A stretch of DNA of 64,000 nucleotides from Candidatus Hydrogenedentota bacterium (GCA_020848835.1 JADLHJ010000061.1:93456-157455); one strand, 5' to 3'; positions 16,196-25,241 are shown, counted from the first letter of the stretch. Numbers and translations are program-made. Notes: a model not told the origin generated them from the sequence alone.

Positions 16196-19100
16196 CTACC
16201 GTACTCGCGAAATCCTTTTCTTACGGATCATCAGCATTGCACCGAGAACCGCAATCAACGTCAACGCGATAGGCGCGACGGCCCGCGTAGGCAACGCAGG
16301 CGTATCACCCGCGTCCAACGGATCCGTACCCAGCGAGATCTCAACCGCGTCCCACACGCCGTCATTGTCATCGTCAAGATCAACGTTGTTCGCCTGCCCA
16401 TCGTTGTCGGTGTCCAACAAAAACGAGTCAGACGTATCAACGATCCCATCCGCGTCGTCATCGGTATCCACGTCGTTATCGATGCCGTCGTTGTCGGTAT
16501 CCAGCGGAAACGCGTCATCACCATCCAATACACCGTCATTGTCGTCATCGGGATCGGTGAGGTTCGGGTCGCCGTCTTCGTCAACATCGTTCGCATCTTT
16601 AGGGCCCGCCAACCCGTAAGTGGAAAATCCGGTCAACGTAAACGTAATCGTGTTCGCATCTAGGTCGCGATTGGTTATCGTCGTAATCTCTTGATCGAAC
16701 ACGCCGCTGCCCGGGTTGTAGCGGTACACGCGCAAGGTCGCTTCGTCCATGCCATAAACTTCCGCGTCGGTGTAACCAATCGTAACTTCCACCGGCGACG
16801 AAAAAGTCGTTCCATCCGGCCCAAATTCGCGCACGACAGGAATCGCGTCCACACCCGCCGGTAGTTGCGGCGCGGTAACGGGGGCGATCGGCGTGGTGAT
16901 CACGATTTCCTGATCCGCGCCATTCGGGAAGTTAATCGTTGTGCCGCCGTTTACTTTTATATGCGTGCCACTCGCATCCGATGCGGTCTGCTTAAAGGTC
17001 ACTGCGATGTCATTGTTGCCAAGCTGCGTGCCCGCGACAGGCTTCTTCACATCCAGCGTCGCTATAAAAGCGTGCGGCACTCCGGCAACATCGCGCATGT
17101 AGACAAAGCGCGTGCCGCCGTGTGTCGGCGCAAGCACGCCCTGGTTACCCGCTTCCTGCAAACGCACGTCCTTCTCAAATCCGTCTGCGCCCGCGATCAT
17201 AATGTCGAAATCCGCCAGCAGCAGCGTGGGGAAGAAGTCGTCGTCCGCGAAGACGTTGTTCCAATCTTCGTTGAAGAAGACAAGACTCTTGTCCTGCGAA
17301 TACGCCGGCGAATGCGCAAAGTTACCGCTCTCCGCCGTTCTGATCTTCACCATGTATTCGCTGTCCGCGGACGTCGGTGCGAGCGACGAAATGTCCGTGC
17401 TCGGAATTTTCGGAGCCGCAAGAATTTCGGGCAAGTTTCGGATCGAGTACACATCCGATATGTCGGGCCCCACACCCAGTGCGCCATCGCCGTGGTAATC
17501 GGGGAACGTCAACGCTTCACCATCAGGCGATACACTCGGCCAATCCGGATTGATAGGCCCGGCACCAAAATTGGTCACAATTACAGGCGTGCGCGAAGTA
17601 TCCTCGTCGCCGTTCGGCAAGATCGGCAACGCCACAATTTCACCTGCTTCAAGTGCGAAGGCCCAATTGTCCGTCGCGTGCGCAGTGGTGCTAGCGTCAT
17701 TAAAATCGTAACCGTGGTTGAGCGGGTTCGTAATCGTACCCAATTGCCCAATCGGCGGAATCTCGATCTTCATCCCGCCGACGAAAAGCGCCGAACCATT
17801 CGGCGCCCAATAAATCGGCGCGTCCGGCGTCGCCGCAAAGTCCGGCGTGATCCGCCGCCAACTCGCGGGATCGCCGACATTCACCAAAAAGATCGACGGC
17901 TGAAACGTGCTCGCGTTCACCGCCCATAGCGCCACCTGCGTTGCATCGTTCGACGCGCGGCCAAACAACGCCCAGCGTCCCGCGACATTTGATCCGTCGC
18001 TTGCCTCGCCCGCATAAAACGCGGCATCCAGCAATTCCGACTCCGGCCCAAGCTCATACTGCGGCCCGTATGGCAATACATCGGGAATCACGCTGACTTC
18101 CGTCGTCATGCGGAACGGAAAGGTCCCACCGCTTGGAAACGTGAATTCCACAAAGAACGCCTTGAACCCAGCGCCCGGCAGCGGAACATTCGTCACATAA
18201 TGCCCCGGCGTTGACTCGCTCAACGCAGTAGCATTCACCGAGTAGATACCCGTCGATCCAACCTCGTTCCATATATAAGACCGCTGCGTTGCATTCGTAG
18301 CTTCCCAAACCGTTACGCTCGTGGGCGTTCCGCTGGTCACATCGATCTCAAGCTGCCCATCGTCACGCTTCACCCAGGTAATGTTCGGTCGCGCCGCACC
18401 GTTGATCAGCATCGTGTACCACGCTTCGAGATCCATCGCCGCATCGCCCGTGCGCGAAAGGCTGTGGTCATTGTTCTGCACATAGCGCAAATGCTTCTCG
18501 CCCTGCAAACGATCGAAATAGAACTGCGAGGAATCAGGCAGGAAGAACTGGTCCTGCGACGCATTCAAGATGTACTTCGGCATCGTCAGCCGATCACGAT
18601 ACGAATACGGCTCGACATAATCCTGCAAGCGCCGATACTCCGGCGTGCCCGCGAAGTCAAGGATGCCATGCTCCGTGTAGTCATCCACGGCGTCCGCATA
18701 TCTGCCCAGCGCCTCGAAGTGGTGAACGAACGACCGCTCCATGTTCAACAGGTCGATCACCAGCGGCGCAAGACCCACCACACGCGAATCAACAGCCGCA
18801 GTGGTCCACGTCGTCCAGCCGCGCTTCGACGCCCCGGACACAACATAGTTACTAACGGTATGTCCGCCAACGCCCGCCCCCGCGCAGAACGCCGTTACCG
18901 TATCCATCGCGCGCACCGCGGCTTTGGTCATTGGCAAGCGCGAGAGCCAGATGGCGTCCTCAGGATCGCCGCCAGCATCCAGGAATTGCCGCCAGCAATA
19001 CGCGATCTGCGCATCCTCCGTGCGCGCCAGCGACAACGGATCGTTCGCAAAGGTCAGCGGCTGATTGGGTACTTGGCGCAACCGCGCAATAATCGACTGC

Positions 19101-19444
19101 GACCGCACCGCGATATCGCGCAACCATGCGTCGTTCGGCGACGACAGGTTCGCGGGATTACTGCTGCCATCAATGAAGAGCATGCCCGTCGTGTGCGACA
19201 CCGTCGTCGGGATCGTGATGATCAGCGCGTGTTCCCACAGCGTCCGGTTCACGCCCGCGGGTGGATCCGGGTCCCAGGTCTGCGACTTCAGATCGATCAC
19301 ATAATCGGTATAACCAGCGCCCGGTATCGTCGAAGCAAGCCCCCACGAATACGCCGCGTCTGGCGCGTTCACGTAATCATCCAACGGCGTAGCGAAAGCA
19401 GCCTGACAAACGAGAACAGCGAAAAGAAGGGAATACCGGATCAC
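16196..19444 (-). CDS. PhoPQ-activated pathogenicity-related-type hydrolase with TolB-like and TSP3 domains, C-terminal anchor
   Basis: About 1082 residues, secreted (signal peptide VIRYSLLFAVLVCQAAFA). Residues about 25-450 match the PhoPQ-activated pathogenicity-related family (Pfam PF10142), an alpha/beta hydrolase: nucleophile loop SGASKRGW, then NASQDQFFLPDS and NNDHSLSRTGD for the Asp/His positions. A WD40/TolB-like region follows (about 480-840), then a ZU5-like sheet segment. Four Asp-rich TSP3-type calcium repeats (DxDNDGxxD, about 965-1040) lead to the tail LPTRAVAPIALTLIAVLGAM plus basic residues, a sorting-signal or anchor layout. GTG 19444 was chosen because the signal peptide starts there and a palindromic repeat copy lies just upstream. 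ATG 19564, with AGGGG upstream, would add 40 non-typical residues. Likely cell-surface enzyme; substrate unknown. Confidence 0.85.
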   Translation of the reverse strand: MIRYSLLFAVLVCQAAFATPLDDYVNAPDAAYSWGLASTIPGAGYTDYVIDLKSQTWDPDPPAGVNRTLWEHALIITIPTTVSHTTGMLFIDGSSNPANLSSPNDAWLRDIAVRSQSIIARLRQVPNQPLTFANDPLSLARTEDAQIAYCWRQFLDAGGDPEDAIWLSRLPMTKAAVRAMDTVTAFCAGAGVGGHTVSNYVVSGASKRGWTTWTTAAVDSRVVGLAPLVIDLLNMERSFVHHFEALGRYADAVDDYTEHGILDFAGTPEYRRLQDYVEPYSYRDRLTMPKYILNASQDQFFLPDSSQFYFDRLQGEKHLRYVQNNDHSLSRTGDAAMDLEAWYTMLINGAARPNITWVKRDDGQLEIDVTSGTPTSVTVWEATNATQRSYIWNEVGSTGIYSVNATALSESTPGHYVTNVPLPGAGFKAFFVEFTFPSGGTFPFRMTTEVSVIPDVLPYGPQYELGPESELLDAAFYAGEASDGSNVAGRWALFGRASNDATQVALWAVNASTFQPSIFLVNVGDPASWRRITPDFAATPDAPIYWAPNGSALFVGGMKIEIPPIGQLGTITNPLNHGYDFNDASTTAHATDNWAFALEAGEIVALPILPNGDEDTSRTPVIVTNFGAGPINPDWPSVSPDGEALTFPDYHGDGALGVGPDISDVYSIRNLPEILAAPKIPSTDISSLAPTSADSEYMVKIRTAESGNFAHSPAYSQDKSLVFFNEDWNNVFADDDFFPTLLLADFDIMIAGADGFEKDVRLQEAGNQGVLAPTHGGTRFVYMRDVAGVPHAFIATLDVKKPVAGTQLGNNDIAVTFKQTASDASGTHIKVNGGTTINFPNGADQEIVITTPIAPVTAPQLPAGVDAIPVVREFGPDGTTFSSPVEVTIGYTDAEVYGMDEATLRVYRYNPGSGVFDQEITTITNRDLDANTITFTLTGFSTYGLAGPKDANDVDEDGDPNLTDPDDDNDGVLDGDDAFPLDTDNDGIDNDVDTDDDADGIVDTSDSFLLDTDNDGQANNVDLDDDNDGVWDAVEISLGTDPLDAGDTPALPTRAVAPIALTLIAVLGAMLMIRKKRISRVR

Positions 19445-19450
19445 GCGGCG

Positions 19451-19480
19451 TTGTAGCGCCCGGCTTACATGCAGGGCGTC
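19451..19480. repeat. Degenerate copy of the GCGCCCGGC palindromic repeat
   Basis: GTAGCGCCCGGCTTACATGC followed by AGGGCG resembles the element at 27334-27355 read on the other strand (TGTAGCGCCCGGCTTCCATG followed by CCGGGCG). Its presence upstream of GTG 19444 suggests this stretch is intergenic rather than coding. Confidence 0.5.
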
Positions 19481-19700
19481 TTGGTCTCCGCGCCAAAAAC
19501 GTTGAGATAAACGCCGCACCCATACGGAAAATGAAAGCATGGAAGAAACACACAGATTTCGCATGGCACCCGCACCCCTTGGTTAAGAAAAGACCCCAAG
19601 GTCCATACGGCCAGTGTGCGAAATCCACCGGTAAAGTGTCAAGAGATAAATCTGTACGCTTGTCCTGCAAACACGGCCGATTGTGTATCGGAAAGCAGCG

Positions 19701-21875
19701 TTATCGCGTGAGCCAATCCAGCGAAAACTTGGCGAAGGTAACTTTCCGGTACGGCGTGTCGTCGCCGCGCTCGTAGAGGATCCCGATTTGCCCATCCGCA
19801 AGCACAGCCATACACGAGTATGCCGCCGGCCCATCGTGCAGCACCTTTGCGATCGGCCACGATTTCCCTTCATCGCGACTGGCCCTAATCGTCAAGCGAC
19901 GGCGTTCCGTATCCGCCGGGTTGGAGAACAGCAAGTATTGCTGCGAATCATGGTCATAGCGAATGAGACACGCCTGGCACACCGGCTCCACCAGCTCGTT
20001 GACATGATGAAAATCGCCCCACGTTACGCCGCGATCCGTTGAAATCGCAGCCGCCCTACGGTTCTGTCCGGCATTGCTGCGAAGGTTGCCGAGCAGGGTG
20101 CCATCGGCACGCTGCACAAGCATCCACTCGTCGGTCCTCTCGCCGGCGGTACCACCCGCGCGCCACGTCTCGCCGTGGTCGTCGCTGTAAATCACGTGAC
20201 TGTACAGCGTATCGCCGGACTTCCGGCTATGCGGAAAATACAGGCGTCCTTTCGTATCTTGAAAACCGCTACCCGGCGACGACCACACCGCCTCCCACGC
20301 GGGGTCCTTAACATCCGCGGTTATGTTGCGCGGCTTGGACCACGTAACCCCATCGTCGTCACTGTGCATCAGGTACAGTTGCAGCGTGTTTCCCGTGATG
20401 CCCGGATTGCTCGTGTGCACACTCACGCCGTCCGGCGCATACACGAAAAAGCACCACACCCGGCCATTCGACCGATCCACCAGCAACGCGGAATCGCCGC
20501 AACCCTGCTTGCCGAAATCCGCGATAACCTTAGGTTCGCTCCACGTCGCGCCGTTATCGACGCTCCGCCGCATGACGAGATCGATATCGTTCGGCAGGTC
20601 CTGGCCCGTGTCCGCGCGCGCATCGCACACAGCAATCACCGCGCCACGCGTCGTCACCGCAAGCGCGGGGATGCGATACACCGGCACGCCATTCATGCCC
20701 TGATAGAAAAGGTCCTGCTGCGGAGGCGCTGTCGCCGCCTTGGGATCCCAAATGGAACACGCGATGAAATGCTGCGGCTGCGCGTCGGTCGCCCAGTAAT
20801 ACAACGCCGCGAGTTTCCCGTCCGTACGTTTCAGCAGGCGGGGGTAGCCCATGTCGGCGAAATCGTCTTTCGTGAGGTAGTCGTCGCGAATGACGAACTC
20901 CGGCCCCCACGTCGCCCCGCGATCGCTGCTGTAGCGCCCCGCCAGAACCCGCGCGTCGCGATCGCCATACACGCAACAAAGCCGCCCGTCATCCAATTCC
21001 ACCATCGCAGGCGGATTGGAATTGTTTTTGATCTCCTTCACCGTGCTCAACGCACGCCACGATTTGCATGCGTCCTCCGACACATACGCCTCGATCGTAC
21101 TCTCCAGTTGCGACTGGTCCGCGAATATCTTGCGAAACGCCATCACATAATCGCCGTTCGACAGCCGCAGCGTCTGCGGCATGATCGCGCGATACTCCGC
21201 CACATCCGGCGTCACCCACGAGACGAAGTCGAAGCTCAGCCCCCCGTCTGTCGTCTGGATACACGCGATCCGCCCCGTTGCATCTTTCCGCGTGCTGATG
21301 AACACGAAACACGACTTCGGCCCCGTGAGGATGTAGTCCGTTCTCGGGGTGAGCATCTTTCCTTTGAGTTCATCGTGCTGGTTGATCGCACCGAGGAAAT
21401 ACGGACCCTTCCACGTCGCGCCACGGTCATACGAATAATAAAAGCCACCATCCGGATCGTCGTTGCCGTGGTAACCCGTCGCGAACACCCGCATCGCGAA
21501 TCCCGGATGCGCAAAATCCATCGAGGTGTCGAGCAGCTTCTTTCCCTTCGGAAGCCACTTCTCGTCGTTGCCGTCGAGGAAGTTTTCCGGATCGAACATT
21601 TGCCATGTCACGCCGCCATCGAGACTGCGGGCAAACTTGCTCCGCTGAATCCCCGCGATATTGTGGCCTTGCCGCTCCGCAAGCTCGCCCTGCGTGAAGC
21701 CCACGAGAAACTCGTCACCCCATTGCCACGCGCCATTGTTCGCCGGCCACCCGTGAAACCGGTCCTTCTCAATCGCCACGACACTGTGCTGCGCCTCGAC
21801 GCGCTCCTGCGCCACCCCCGCGCAAACAACGCCAAACACGACAACAACAACCCAGCAAAAACTGCGGTAATCCAT
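19701..21875 (-). CDS. Secreted double sialidase-type (BNR) beta-propeller
   Basis: 724 residues with a signal peptide (MDYRSFCWVVVVVFGVVCAG, cleavage near 23). At least nine Asp-box/BNR motifs (S-x-D-x-G-x-T-W) are spread over the protein: SLDGGVTW, SYDRGATW, SSDRGATW, SVDNGATW, SDDDGVTW, SDDHGETW, STDRGVTW and others. That is too many for one six-bladed propeller, so two are likely. The C-terminal half starts with a YRIP motif (GVPVYRIPALAV, about residue 384), the Arg-Ile-Pro signature of GH33 sialidases. The N-terminal half is a more distant BNR protein. Exo-sialidase activity is possible in the C-terminal half, but a catalytic Tyr/Glu pair was not assigned. ATG 21875 has GGAAGGTGGG just upstream. 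It lies upstream of the PhoPQ-related gene on the same strand. Confidence 0.85.
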   Translation of the reverse strand: MDYRSFCWVVVVVFGVVCAGVAQERVEAQHSVVAIEKDRFHGWPANNGAWQWGDEFLVGFTQGELAERQGHNIAGIQRSKFARSLDGGVTWQMFDPENFLDGNDEKWLPKGKKLLDTSMDFAHPGFAMRVFATGYHGNDDPDGGFYYSYDRGATWKGPYFLGAINQHDELKGKMLTPRTDYILTGPKSCFVFISTRKDATGRIACIQTTDGGLSFDFVSWVTPDVAEYRAIMPQTLRLSNGDYVMAFRKIFADQSQLESTIEAYVSEDACKSWRALSTVKEIKNNSNPPAMVELDDGRLCCVYGDRDARVLAGRYSSDRGATWGPEFVIRDDYLTKDDFADMGYPRLLKRTDGKLAALYYWATDAQPQHFIACSIWDPKAATAPPQQDLFYQGMNGVPVYRIPALAVTTRGAVIAVCDARADTGQDLPNDIDLVMRRSVDNGATWSEPKVIADFGKQGCGDSALLVDRSNGRVWCFFVYAPDGVSVHTSNPGITGNTLQLYLMHSDDDGVTWSKPRNITADVKDPAWEAVWSSPGSGFQDTKGRLYFPHSRKSGDTLYSHVIYSDDHGETWRAGGTAGERTDEWMLVQRADGTLLGNLRSNAGQNRRAAAISTDRGVTWGDFHHVNELVEPVCQACLIRYDHDSQQYLLFSNPADTERRRLTIRASRDEGKSWPIAKVLHDGPAAYSCMAVLADGQIGILYERGDDTPYRKVTFAKFSLDWLTR

Positions 21876-22015
21876 TTCCCACCTTCCCAACGCGGATACT
21901 CAGCCAGCCGTGGTGGCTGACACATCCCGCGTTGGAAGCTAGGATAATCCATCGTTGCGTGGACTCGGAAATGTTCACTGGCTGTTAACTCGTTCCCAAG
22001 CTACGCTATTCAACT

Positions 22016-22040
22016 CGTTCCCAAGCTGTGCTTGGGAACG
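22016..22040. repeat. REP-like palindrome, CGTTCCCAAGC family
   Basis: CGTTCCCAAGC and GCTTGGGAACG form an 11-bp stem with a three-base loop. The same family appears at 22125-22149, 34580-34605 and, altered, at 22181-22206 and 27270-27293. The half-site CTCGTTCCCAAGC also occurs near 21990. Confidence 0.8.
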
Positions 22041-22124
22041 CACGTGTCTTGGAAGCTCTGCTTCTCGTGATCGATGTCCGTGGGGGAGGGTGGGGGTTGC
22101 GAAGCGCAGCTTCGCGGACAATTG

Positions 22125-22149
22125 CGTTCCCAAGTGCAACTTGGGAACG
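22125..22149. repeat. REP-like palindrome, CGTTCCCAAG family
   Basis: CGTTCCCAAG and CTTGGGAACG flank a five-base loop, followed by AG. Same family and flanking context as the copy at 22016. Confidence 0.8.
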
Positions 22150-22180
22150 AGTCAGAGCAAAGCGGAGCTTTTCAAGAGTG

Positions 22181-22206
22181 CGTTACCAAGCAGGAGCTTG
22201 GTAACG
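22181..22206. repeat. REP-like palindrome with a compensatory change
   Basis: CGTTACCAAGC pairs with GCTTGGTAACG around a four-base loop. Compared with the other copies both arms carry the matching change (CCC to ACC, GGG to GGT), so base pairing is preserved. Confidence 0.75.
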
Positions 22207-22234
22207 AGTTCAAACACGATCAATCCACACGCGT

Positions 22235-22316
22235 CATTCCGAGCGGATGCGAGGAATCTGGTAGGGGGCGCAGCGCTGAGCGTGTTCCAGATTCCTCCGC
22301 GGTAGCGTTCGGAATG
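22235..22316. repeat. Long imperfect palindrome (CATTCCGAGCG...CGTTCGGAATG)
   Basis: The outer arms CATTCCGAGCG and CGTTCGGAATG and an inner pair GAGGAATCTGG / CCAGATTCCTC fold around a GC-rich centre. This is a second, unrelated palindromic element type within 250 bp of the first. Confidence 0.7.
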
Positions 22317-22521
22317 GCATGGGCGGACTTTTTGGTCCTTTCAATCCTTAGCCCAGCGCGTTGCACTCACGTGTGAAGGGCTTCGCGAATTGGTTCGGGA
22401 ATCAAGGGGTCGGGAGGCGTGTGGGCGGTTCGGGATTCAAGGGGCACTTTGTTGACGAATTTGATGTAAGTGGTTTGGCGGCATAGTTTGAAAAGCTCCG
22501 CTTTGAGACCTCTGCGAGATA

Positions 22522-23181
22522 TCAAAACAGCGGCGTCCACGGCCCTTCGAGTTCATAAGAAACCATCGCCGACTCCGGTAATCTCACCCCGCCGCGAAAC
22601 GTCACTTCCACAACGCTCCCCGGCGTAAACGCAGCACGCTCCGCGGTGACAAACGTTTCCGGCCCGCGCGGACTGTGCTTTCCACCCACGCAACGCGGCG
22701 AACCGGAATTGTATTTGCAGAATTCCACCCGCGCAGCATTCGCCGCGTCCAAAATGTCCGCCGTCGGCACACGAATTAGTGCAGGCCCTTTACCACGATA
22801 CCGTTCGAAATGCCGCTTTCCATGCGCGATAGGTGCCCCATCCTTACCCGGCCAGAAGTACACGCGATCATTGATCAGGTCAATCAATTGCTCAAAGGTA
22901 AAACCCGGTGCAAATGCGATGTTTCCATTATGCAAAGGCCGCTGATCGCGCAAGTACACCTTTGTTCCATCCACCGTCACCGGAACCGACTCCTTGCGTC
23001 GCATCGAACACAAGTCATTCCGGCGGGCTTGTTCTATGAACTGCGCCGCAGTTTCTAACAGCCGCGTGTGTCGGATGCGTTCGAGGTTATCGCGATGCGT
23101 CAGGTGGTACAGGCAGGGACGTATCCGAACGAATACTTGTAGAGAAATTGCCACAGCGCGCTCCAATAGAGTTACGCGCAA
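22522..23181 (-). CDS. DUF7002-like protein, unknown function
   Basis: 219 residues. The segment CLYHLTHRDNLERIRHTRLL, then SVPVTVDGTKVYLRDQRPL, LINDRVYFWPGKDG and a final VEFCKYNSGSPR resemble, from memory, an uncharacterised family (DUF7002). The Y-H-x-T-x-x-x-N-L-x-x-I-x-x-x-x-L-L opening is also reminiscent of DarT-like ADP-ribosyltransferase folds; that link is speculative. The frame opens at TTG 23181, just after an in-frame stop; GTG near 23154 is an alternative, and no ATG exists before the conserved start. No signal peptide. It is divergent from the GHKL-nuclease gene, with 176 bp between. Base composition is intermediate between the AT-rich neighbour and the GC-rich backbone. Confidence 0.65.
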   Translation of the reverse strand: MRVTLLERAVAISLQVFVRIRPCLYHLTHRDNLERIRHTRLLETAAQFIEQARRNDLCSMRRKESVPVTVDGTKVYLRDQRPLHNGNIAFAPGFTFEQLIDLINDRVYFWPGKDGAPIAHGKRHFERYRGKGPALIRVPTADILDAANAARVEFCKYNSGSPRCVGGKHSPRGPETFVTAERAAFTPGSVVEVTFRGGVRLPESAMVSYELEGPWTPLF

Positions 23182-23357
23182 TTCTCATGGTATGGAGGAC
23201 AAGAATTCAACGATACGGTCTAGAAGGGATGCAATAGTGAATTTGCTAGAATTCTGACCTCCGAAAAAGTAATCATACGTTCTCTTTGCGACTTCTGGGC
23301 GATCTTCTTGACTTGTCGTCACCAATCGACGGAAGAGTTTCGTGGGTGTAAAGTGAT

Positions 23358-25241
23358 ATGAACATAAATGTAAAGAACGCGATTTCACGGTTTTACCCTA
23401 GTCCTCGTTTCCAACAGATATACTATGAGGCGGTGGCTAATGCGTTTGATGCTGGGGCCGACCGTGTTAACATCGTGATTAAAATTGATGAGTTTAGTCG
23501 CGTTGATACTCTCGAGATTGCTATAACTGACAATGGCGAGGGGTTCACAGATCGCAACTTTGATAAATTTTCCAATTTAATGGAAATCGACGGCAATGAT
23601 CATAAAGGGTTAGGGCGCCTTGTTTACTTAGCATACTTTGAAAAAGTAAAAATTGTAAGTTTGTATGGAAAAAACAAAAGAACTTTCGATTTCCATGCAA
23701 AATTTCGGGGCGCGAGTAAAAAAACTACCACGGAAATCGAACGAAGCGAAACCGTCTTGGTTTTTCAGCGCTTTTCGAACGAGCGAATCAAATCATATGA
23801 TAATCTTAGGCCATCCGATATAAAAAAGGATTTACTCGAGCAATTCCTCCCGATGCTTTTCAGGCGAATTCAGGATGGTAAAGATTTTCGAATAAGTATT
23901 GAGCTTCAAACAAACAAGCCGAATCCGGAATATGATTTTTATTCTACAGCTGTAAGCCTAACTCCCGCCGATATACCAGACTTCAAGAAAGAGGAAATCC
24001 TCGACTTACCTCTTGACATGTTCGAGTCCATGGAAATTTATTACAATATTGCGCACGATCCCTCTATTCAGAAATCCATTGTAACCTCTATTTCGGTCGA
24101 TCAACGCTTAATTCCCTATAGCTTGATGCCAATCGAGGCCGTGCCCGCCTGGTTTCAACTAAAGTTCTTGTTTATGTCGGAGTATTTTCAGGGCAAATCA
24201 GACGCTTCTCGTGAATTCTTGGCCATACCCAATGCTACAGATGAGAAAATTTTAAAGCAGTTTCTTAGAAAAGAAGTCAGTCGCATTATCTCAAGAGAGA
24301 TTCCTGTAGTAGAGCAATCAAACCAGAAGACGAAGCAAGAGCTGGATCGTCAGTTTCCGCATCTGCTTGGCTATTTTCCAACCGACACTGTGGGACTGAT
24401 CGTGCGCAATGAAGTTATAGCCACAGCGCAGGAGAAGTTCTTTGCGGATCAAAAAGCAACTCTTGAGTGTGTAGAATTAGATGATGCCGCATACAGCAAA
24501 GCGCTCGAAATGTCTGCGCGCGTTCTTTTAGAATATATCTTATATCGCACTAAGATAATTGAAAAACTTAAATCGATTAACTTTGTGAACTCCGAAGGCG
24601 AGATACATGATCTTGTCGTCCCGCGTCGTAGGGTATTCAATAATGTAGATTTTTCGAACGACATTTTTAATAACAACGTGTGGATGCTCGATGACAAATA
24701 CATGAGTTATACGACGGTCTTGAGTGATGCGGACATGGGGAAAGTCATCCGAGAAATTGCGGTGGCGGAAGATCCCTCTCCTTCTAAGGGGAGGCCGGAT
24801 ATCGCTTTAGTCTTTTCGGCTGATCCTGAAACATCACCCAAGGTTGATGTTGTGCTCGTGGAACTAAAAAAGCGAGGACTAGACATTGCTAAGAAGGAAC
24901 AAGTCGTAAGCCAATTGAAGCAAAGAGCTCGGCGATTATTGGGTCATTACCGGGAAAAAATTGGCCGAATTTGGTTTTATGGAATCGCGGATATAGACGA
25001 TGAGTTTCGGCGGTCATTGAAAGAGGATGGGTTTATACAGCTATTCTCCCATGGAGAAATCTATTACAAGCAACAGCCGATAATTCCGGATGGCACGGAG
25101 GAGTATCATTTTGTCGACCTATTCGTAATGACTTGTGAATCGTTTATCAAAGATGCTGAACAAAGGAATTTAGCTTTTTTGTCAATGTTGAAGAAAGGTA
25201 TTCGAGATATCATCCACGAGCAAATTGTGACCGTACCGTAG
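23358..25241 (+). CDS. GHKL ATPase fused to a PD-(D/E)XK-like nuclease domain; candidate defence protein
   Basis: 627 residues. The N-terminal GHKL (Hsp90/MutL/histidine-kinase) ATPase is clear: N-box E24-x-x-x-N28 in YYEAVANAFDAGAD, G1 box D57NGEGF62, G2 box K82GLGR86. The middle 110-450 is unrecognised and helical. The C-terminal domain has a PD-(D/E)XK-type core: GRPDIAL (Asp near 481), then VELKKRG (Glu 502, Lys 504), with a following Gln/Lys-rich helix. Cytoplasmic; no membrane segment or signal. ATG 23358 begins the conserved domain. The gene is clearly AT-richer than its surroundings and uses AAA, AAT and TTT codons freely, which suggests horizontal acquisition. Known ATPase/nuclease fusions often act in anti-phage defence; that role here is inferred. 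A MutL-like repair role is an alternative. Confidence 0.8.
   Translation: MNINVKNAISRFYPSPRFQQIYYEAVANAFDAGADRVNIVIKIDEFSRVDTLEIAITDNGEGFTDRNFDKFSNLMEIDGNDHKGLGRLVYLAYFEKVKIVSLYGKNKRTFDFHAKFRGASKKTTTEIERSETVLVFQRFSNERIKSYDNLRPSDIKKDLLEQFLPMLFRRIQDGKDFRISIELQTNKPNPEYDFYSTAVSLTPADIPDFKKEEILDLPLDMFESMEIYYNIAHDPSIQKSIVTSISVDQRLIPYSLMPIEAVPAWFQLKFLFMSEYFQGKSDASREFLAIPNATDEKILKQFLRKEVSRIISREIPVVEQSNQKTKQELDRQFPHLLGYFPTDTVGLIVRNEVIATAQEKFFADQKATLECVELDDAAYSKALEMSARVLLEYILYRTKIIEKLKSINFVNSEGEIHDLVVPRRRVFNNVDFSNDIFNNNVWMLDDKYMSYTTVLSDADMGKVIREIAVAEDPSPSKGRPDIALVFSADPETSPKVDVVLVELKKRGLDIAKKEQVVSQLKQRARRLLGHYREKIGRIWFYGIADIDDEFRRSLKEDGFIQLFSHGEIYYKQQPIIPDGTEEYHFVDLFVMTCESFIKDAEQRNLAFLSMLKKGIRDIIHEQIVTVP

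Larger units (their letters stand above)
21876..22521. other. Gene-free intergenic region filled with small palindromic repeats
   Basis: No convincing gene. It contains four listed palindromes between 22016 and 22316, plus an element at 22431-22456 whose reverse complement resembles sequences near 25425 and 25985 (GTCAAC...CCCCTTGAATCC). It forms the left side of the accessory segment. Confidence 0.7.

Noticed and set aside
20175..21920. Long open frame on the plus strand opposite the sialidase gene
   Set aside because: Arg/His-rich with no recognisable motifs; it is antisense to a gene with clear signal peptide and Asp boxes, and arises from GC-rich codon bias.
22000..22320. Possible CRISPR-like array
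   Set aside because: Palindromes are irregularly spaced, of different families, with no spacers of constant length and no cas genes.
23185..23328. Short minus-strand frame between the DUF7002-like gene and the GHKL gene
   Set aside because: No motif or start with ribosome site; it may be a leader or decayed fragment, but the evidence is too thin to annotate.
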